43,744 bases of DNA, taken from contig CATNCE010000011.1 of the NCBI GenBank assembly GCA_950097225.1, positions 1 through 43,744 on the forward strand, in the 5' to 3' direction. Positions 40,191-43,744 of the stretch are shown piece after piece. Numbering within the stretch: position 1 is the stretch's first letter; each line of letters opens with the position of its first letter. Both the position numbers and the translations under genes were made by a program. This stretch comes from an uncultured Bacilli bacterium (GTDB lineage: Bacteria; Bacillota_I; Bacilli_A; RF39; UBA660). Below the pieces are notes generated by a model. That model was given only the letters and a program-made list of their open reading frames with translations. It was not told the origin of the DNA and ran no database searches.

Positions 40191-41126
40191 ATGGAATCGA
40201 AAAAGGCTTCTAAGGTATCTTGGAAGCATATAGTCTTCTGTATAGTACTATTAGTAATATTTGTACTTACAGTAGGTGTTCACATTAATGCGGAAGGTTA
40301 TTCTGATGATATAGGAACTGAACAATCATCAGATCCGGTACCCCTGCGTACCAATAGTTATGGTATAGTAAGGTACATAATCAATGCCGAAAAAAATGAG
40401 GTTGAATTAGCTGGACCTAAAGAGGAAGTAACTGTTGAACCAAGATTAATCGATAGTTACATTACTACTTACGCCGCCGAACTTGAATTCTTTGCTAAGA
40501 CATTTGGCGTTAATTACGACGATGTTATCCGAGATCTTCGTAATAGATATGATGTTAGCGATATGGAATTCAACGAAACAAATATTGGTTTCTTACTAAA
40601 TGATAAGAACGAGTTGAAGACATACAAAAGTGTTGAATACGGAATAGTCGAATATTTCTATGATTACGTAGAAAAGAATCCTAAAAAAGTTAATAAAAAA
40701 AGGATACCGTACACAGGCGATGCAAAATATGTAGAAAATCTTATAATCTACTATACAACTCGCATATATACAAATGTCGATACGACCGTTGCACTAAGTA
40801 TAGGAGCCGCAGAATCCGGATATTATAAAGTTAAGTATATGCTTAAATGTAATAATGTCTTTGGAGGAATGAGTTCAAAAGGACTCATAAAATATCGCAA
40901 TATTGAATATGGGGTATTGTCATATATTCGCTTACTCTCTAAAAACTATTATGGTAAAGGATTGAATACTGTCGCCAAAATAGGAAGAGTGTATTGTCCG
41001 ATATATGATGATTTTGGTAATAAGATTGCAAGTCCACATTGGATTAAGTTAGTTAATACAGCTATATACAAATATTCAAAATATGACTATAATAATTCGA
41101 TAAGTACATTGCAAAGTAAGAAGTAG
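40191..41126 (+). CDS. Membrane-anchored glucosaminidase-type wall hydrolase
   Basis: A 311-residue envelope protein. A transmembrane or signal segment covers about residues 13-33. Residues about 150-300 match the glucosaminidase/lysozyme-like fold: ALSIGAAESGYYKVKYMLKCNNVFGG, with the family Glu in AAESG, then KYRNIEYGVLSYIRLLSKNYYGKGL and SPHWIKLVNTAI. It should cleave glycan strands outside the cell. The FAKTFGVNYDDVIRDL segment before it may be a small cell-wall-related domain. Confidence 0.75.
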   Translation: MESKKASKVSWKHIVFCIVLLVIFVLTVGVHINAEGYSDDIGTEQSSDPVPLRTNSYGIVRYIINAEKNEVELAGPKEEVTVEPRLIDSYITTYAAELEFFAKTFGVNYDDVIRDLRNRYDVSDMEFNETNIGFLLNDKNELKTYKSVEYGIVEYFYDYVEKNPKKVNKKRIPYTGDAKYVENLIIYYTTRIYTNVDTTVALSIGAAESGYYKVKYMLKCNNVFGGMSSKGLIKYRNIEYGVLSYIRLLSKNYYGKGLNTVAKIGRVYCPIYDDFGNKIASPHWIKLVNTAIYKYSKYDYNNSISTLQSKK

Positions 41127-41135
41127 TTACATAAC

Positions 41136-41164
41136 TTGTAATTACTCCTTTTTTTTTATATAAT
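41136..41164 (+). promoter_or_regulatory. Promoter of the pgk-tpi operon
   Basis: TTGTAA (41136-41141), 17 bp, TATAAT (41159-41164). The leader to the start at 41184 is only about 15 nt. Confidence 0.65.
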
Positions 41165-41183
41165 TTATACTAGGATGATGATT

Positions 41184-42335
41184 ATGAAATATATAGAAGA
41201 TATTGATGTTTTTAATAAAAATGTTATTTTAAGATTAGACTTAAATGTTACTATAAAAGAAGGTAAAATACTTGATGACACAAAAATAAAAAAGAGTATA
41301 CCGACAATTGAATACCTACTAACTCACGATGCTAATATTTTAATTATGTCTCATTTAGGTAAGATAAAAAATGAAGAGGACAAAAAGAATAACTCTTTAA
41401 AAATTGTTTCTGATGCTTTATCAGTATTAATGGAATTTCCGATTAACTTTATACCAGAAACTAGAGGTGATAAACTAAAAAATGCATTTTCTAATCGCAT
41501 ATCTATGATGGAAAACACTCGTTTTGAAGATTACCCAAATAAATTAGAAAGTGGATGCGATAAAGAACTTGCAAAATACTGGGCATCATGTGCAGACGTA
41601 TTTGTTAATGATGCATTTGGAACAACTCATAGAAAACACGCTTCAAATTATGGTTTAGCTGAGCTGTTGCCATCGGCATACGGATTTTTAGTTGCTGAAG
41701 AACTAAATGGATTATCCCCACTAATTAAGGATATAAAAAAACCATTTTCGGTTATCATGGGTGGAGCCAAAGTTGACGACAAAATAGCCTTGATAGAAGA
41801 ACTTTTAAAAGAGTGTGACTATCTACTCGTTGGAGGTGGTATAGCAAATACTTTTTTAATAGCCTCGGGCTATGAAATAGGTTCTAGTCTATATAGTAGT
41901 GAATTTGTTTCTACTGTACAAAAGTTTCTCGAATTATATCCAACTAAAATATTGCTGCCACTTGATGTCATAGCTACATCGGCAAAAGGCACTAATCAGT
42001 ATAGTGTTGAATCAATACCAAACGATGCGTTCATATATGATATTGGTCCAAGAACAATTGCTAACTATAAAGAAGTATTAACAAATTCAAAAACCATTTT
42101 TTTAAACGGGACAATGGGAAAATATGAAGAGCCTGAGTACCGCAATGGAACAGAAGAACTATATAAAGTGTTGGCAAATTTAGATTCTATTATTATTGCA
42201 GGAGGCGGGGATGCGCTTGCCTCAGTAAATAAGCTTGGATACCAAAATGCTTTTTCTTTTTTATCAACAGGAGGCGGAGCATCGCTTGAATACTTGGCAA
42301 CCAAAGAACTTGCATCATTTGTGAGGGAAAAATGA
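41184..42335 (+). CDS. pgk: Phosphoglycerate kinase, divergent
   Basis: A 383-residue glycolytic enzyme converting 1,3-bisphosphoglycerate and ADP into 3-phosphoglycerate and ATP. Clear family blocks: RLDLNV (usual RVDFNV), MSHLGK, MMENTRFEDYP, WASCADVFVNDAFGTTHRKHAS, MGGAKVDDKI, NGTMGKYEEPEYRNGT, GGGDALASV and LSTGGGASLEYL. Several are altered from consensus, such as NGTMG for NGPMG and GGGDALAS for GGGDT/SAAA. ATG 41184 gives better spacing than 41175 or 41178. The stop overlaps the tpi start by 4 bp. Confidence 0.92.
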   Translation: MKYIEDIDVFNKNVILRLDLNVTIKEGKILDDTKIKKSIPTIEYLLTHDANILIMSHLGKIKNEEDKKNNSLKIVSDALSVLMEFPINFIPETRGDKLKNAFSNRISMMENTRFEDYPNKLESGCDKELAKYWASCADVFVNDAFGTTHRKHASNYGLAELLPSAYGFLVAEELNGLSPLIKDIKKPFSVIMGGAKVDDKIALIEELLKECDYLLVGGGIANTFLIASGYEIGSSLYSSEFVSTVQKFLELYPTKILLPLDVIATSAKGTNQYSVESIPNDAFIYDIGPRTIANYKEVLTNSKTIFLNGTMGKYEEPEYRNGTEELYKVLANLDSIIIAGGGDALASVNKLGYQNAFSFLSTGGGASLEYLATKELASFVREK

Positions 42336-43030
42336 TACTTGTATTAAATCTTAAGATGAATTTCACTAAAGAAACAATCCTTAAATATGAAAAATGTATT
42401 CATGATAAAGATGTAATTGTCATGCCCCAGTATCCTTATTTATTACTTTTTAGAAAAGGAGTCTATTCTTTGGGTAGTCAAGATGTATCCAAATTTGCTA
42501 AAGGAAGTTACACTGGCGAAGTTTGTGCAAAAGGGCTAAAAGGGCTTGGAGTAAAATATTGCCTAGTAGGACATTCTGAGCGAAAAGAATATTTTAATGA
42601 AACGGTTAATGATAGTCGTTTAAAAATTCAAAATTTAAATGATGTTGGGATTGTTCCTATTTATTGTGTTACTCAAAATTTTGAAGAATATAAAAATGAT
42701 TTGGATCTAAAAAGTATAGAAATGCAGCTAGAAGGAATTCCTGATTATACTCGTTACATTATAATTGCTTTTGAACCAACTTGGCTAATTGGCCAAAACT
42801 CAAAAATTGACTATAAGCATGTTGAAAAGGTACTTATAAGAATTAAGGACTATCTAATTGAGAAAAATATAAATCATTCAATTATATATGGTGGCGGAAT
42901 AAATTCAGAGAATATCGAGGATTTGAAAAAAATACAATGTAATGATGGCTTTATTCTATCTTCTTCCGCAATTGACTTGTCTGAATTTGTCAAAATTTAT
43001 GATCATGTAAATAAACAACGCTGTTTATAG
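42332..43030 (+). CDS. tpiA: Triosephosphate isomerase, divergent
   Basis: A 232-residue enzyme interconverting dihydroxyacetone phosphate and glyceraldehyde 3-phosphate. Catalytic Lys is in NLKMN, His in VGHSERKEYF and Glu in AFEPTWLIG. It is shorter than typical (about 250). Loop 6 reads WLIGQNSK instead of the usual WAIGTGK, and the C-terminal phosphate loop reads ILSSSAIDL instead of LVGGASL. It may be a fast-evolving copy or have altered activity. The 4-bp overlap with pgk shows coupled expression. Confidence 0.88.
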   Translation: MILVLNLKMNFTKETILKYEKCIHDKDVIVMPQYPYLLLFRKGVYSLGSQDVSKFAKGSYTGEVCAKGLKGLGVKYCLVGHSERKEYFNETVNDSRLKIQNLNDVGIVPIYCVTQNFEEYKNDLDLKSIEMQLEGIPDYTRYIIIAFEPTWLIGQNSKIDYKHVEKVLIRIKDYLIEKNINHSIIYGGGINSENIEDLKKIQCNDGFILSSSAIDLSEFVKIYDHVNKQRCL

Positions 43031-43076
43031 TATTTTTAAATGTCATAGTGTATAATACAAATTAAGCGGTGATGAA

Positions 43077-43610
43077 ATGAATAATATAAAAATTGGAGAT
43101 AATCTAGAATTACATTGCTATAAACATAATGGAAAGATTAATAGTATTTCTGATCGGATAACAGTTATAGACATATTGGATGACTGCATCGTCTGTGGGG
43201 ATTTTAAGACGACTATAACGGAGAGTGATGGATCTACTCATAAAACTAAAGAGCCAGCTATAATGTTTTTTTATAAAAATAGATGGTTTAATATTTTGGC
43301 TCAATTAAAAAAACAAGGACTATTCTACTACTGCAATATAGCTACGCCTTATTTAATAGACGATCATATTGTTAAGTACATTGACTATGACCTTGATTTA
43401 CGAGTTTTTCCCGATGGCGGATTTAGAATTCTCGATAAAAATGAATACAACTATCATAAAAAGATTATGCATTATTCTGATGAATTGGATGAAATTTTAA
43501 AAAGTGAATTAGATAGCTTGATTGATATGAAAAAGCGCAATATTGGCCCATTTGATAAAAAAATGATTGAGAAATATTACAATAAATATAAGGAAATTGC
43601 GGGAATTTAG
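43077..43610 (+). CDS. DUF402 nucleoside tri/diphosphatase (YgaC/Ntdp-like)
   Basis: A 177-residue protein close in length and pattern to B. subtilis YgaC and S. aureus Ntdp: KEPAIMFFYKNRWFNILAQL, then YYCNIATPYLIDDHIVKYIDYDLDLRVFPDGGFRILDKNEY and a helical end with RNIGPFDKKM. Members hydrolyse nucleoside tri- and diphosphates using a metal held by the YDLDLRVFPDG-type acidic residues. Preceded by GCGGTGATG. It is monocistronic with a TATAAT at 43051. Confidence 0.85.
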   Translation: MNNIKIGDNLELHCYKHNGKINSISDRITVIDILDDCIVCGDFKTTITESDGSTHKTKEPAIMFFYKNRWFNILAQLKKQGLFYYCNIATPYLIDDHIVKYIDYDLDLRVFPDGGFRILDKNEYNYHKKIMHYSDELDEILKSELDSLIDMKKRNIGPFDKKMIEKYYNKYKEIAGI

Positions 43611-43640
43611 CGTTTTTGTCCAAAAAAGTAAAAAAAGTAC

Positions 43641-43669
43641 TTGCAAAAGGGGAAAAAAAGATATATAGT
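43641..43669 (+). promoter_or_regulatory. Strong promoter with upstream A-tracts at the window end
   Basis: TTGCAA (43641-43646), 17 bp, TATAGT (43664-43669), with two A-runs immediately upstream like an UP element. The 75 bp after it are purine- and G-richer than the surroundings and carry no reading frame. This suits a stable RNA operon, but the gene itself lies outside the window. Confidence 0.5.
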
Positions 43670-43744
43670 AGAGCAGGTATTTGAGAGGAAGAGCTCGAAT
43701 GCGAAGGTAATGTAAAAAGGGCGGAAAAAGAGTCGACAAAGTAG

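Overview
This window comes from an A+T-rich (by eye roughly 70%) member of the Bacillota. It holds most of an integrated, lambda-like siphophage genome (about 1 to 37,900) followed by a short stretch of host chromosome (about 38,180 to the end). Ribosome binding sites are strong AGGAGG-type, and TGA is used as an ordinary stop, so this is not a Mycoplasma-type code. Dockerin-like repeats, DUF6751-type and Gp15-type tail genes and a divergent pgk-tpi pair suit a gut-associated Bacilli or Clostridia relative. The exact taxon cannot be read from the window.

Prophage layout. (1) Leftward lysogeny module, 164-1530: a lipoprotein resembling superinfection-exclusion lipoproteins, an ImmA/IrrE metallopeptidase and a cI-type repressor without a peptidase domain. 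Overlapping divergent promoters and palindromic operators lie at 1553-1665. No integrase is visible and may lie just left of the window. (2) Rightward early region, 1684-15945: a DUF739 Cro-like protein, a replisome organizer carrying the probable replication origin inside its own gene, ERF plus YqaJ recombination, SSB, a NinB-like protein, an SNF2-type helicase paired with a DNA methyltransferase, and many small genes. It ends in a candidate late activator. (3) Late region, from 15946: a promoter with three helically phased ATGTCC repeats, a highly structured leader, small genes, a tRNA, terminase, portal, a minor head protein fused to a toxin-like nuclease domain, scaffold, capsid, connectors, tail tube, tape measure, a 1254-residue receptor-binding fibre, holin and endolysin. 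(4) An accessory right end, 36,100-37,813: a small protein, a DUF3800 RNase-H-like protein, a convergent small RNA and an HNH endonuclease.

The two most interesting elements are RNAs. A promoter-RNA-terminator unit at 22635-22802, between the toxin-fused head gene and the scaffold gene, folds into a closing helix with two hairpins whose loops are perfectly complementary over 6 nt. That architecture recalls packaging RNAs or other kissing-loop RNAs. A second unit on the minus strand, 37284-37138, has its own promoter and shares a terminator with the DUF3800 gene. A 15-bp inverted repeat links the two promoter regions of that module.

Host region: a small unknown gene, a LysM-like spore or cell-envelope protein, a small unknown gene, a membrane-anchored glucosaminidase-type wall hydrolase, phosphoglycerate kinase overlapping triosephosphate isomerase (both divergent), a DUF402 nucleotide phosphatase, and at the end a strong promoter with A-tracts upstream.
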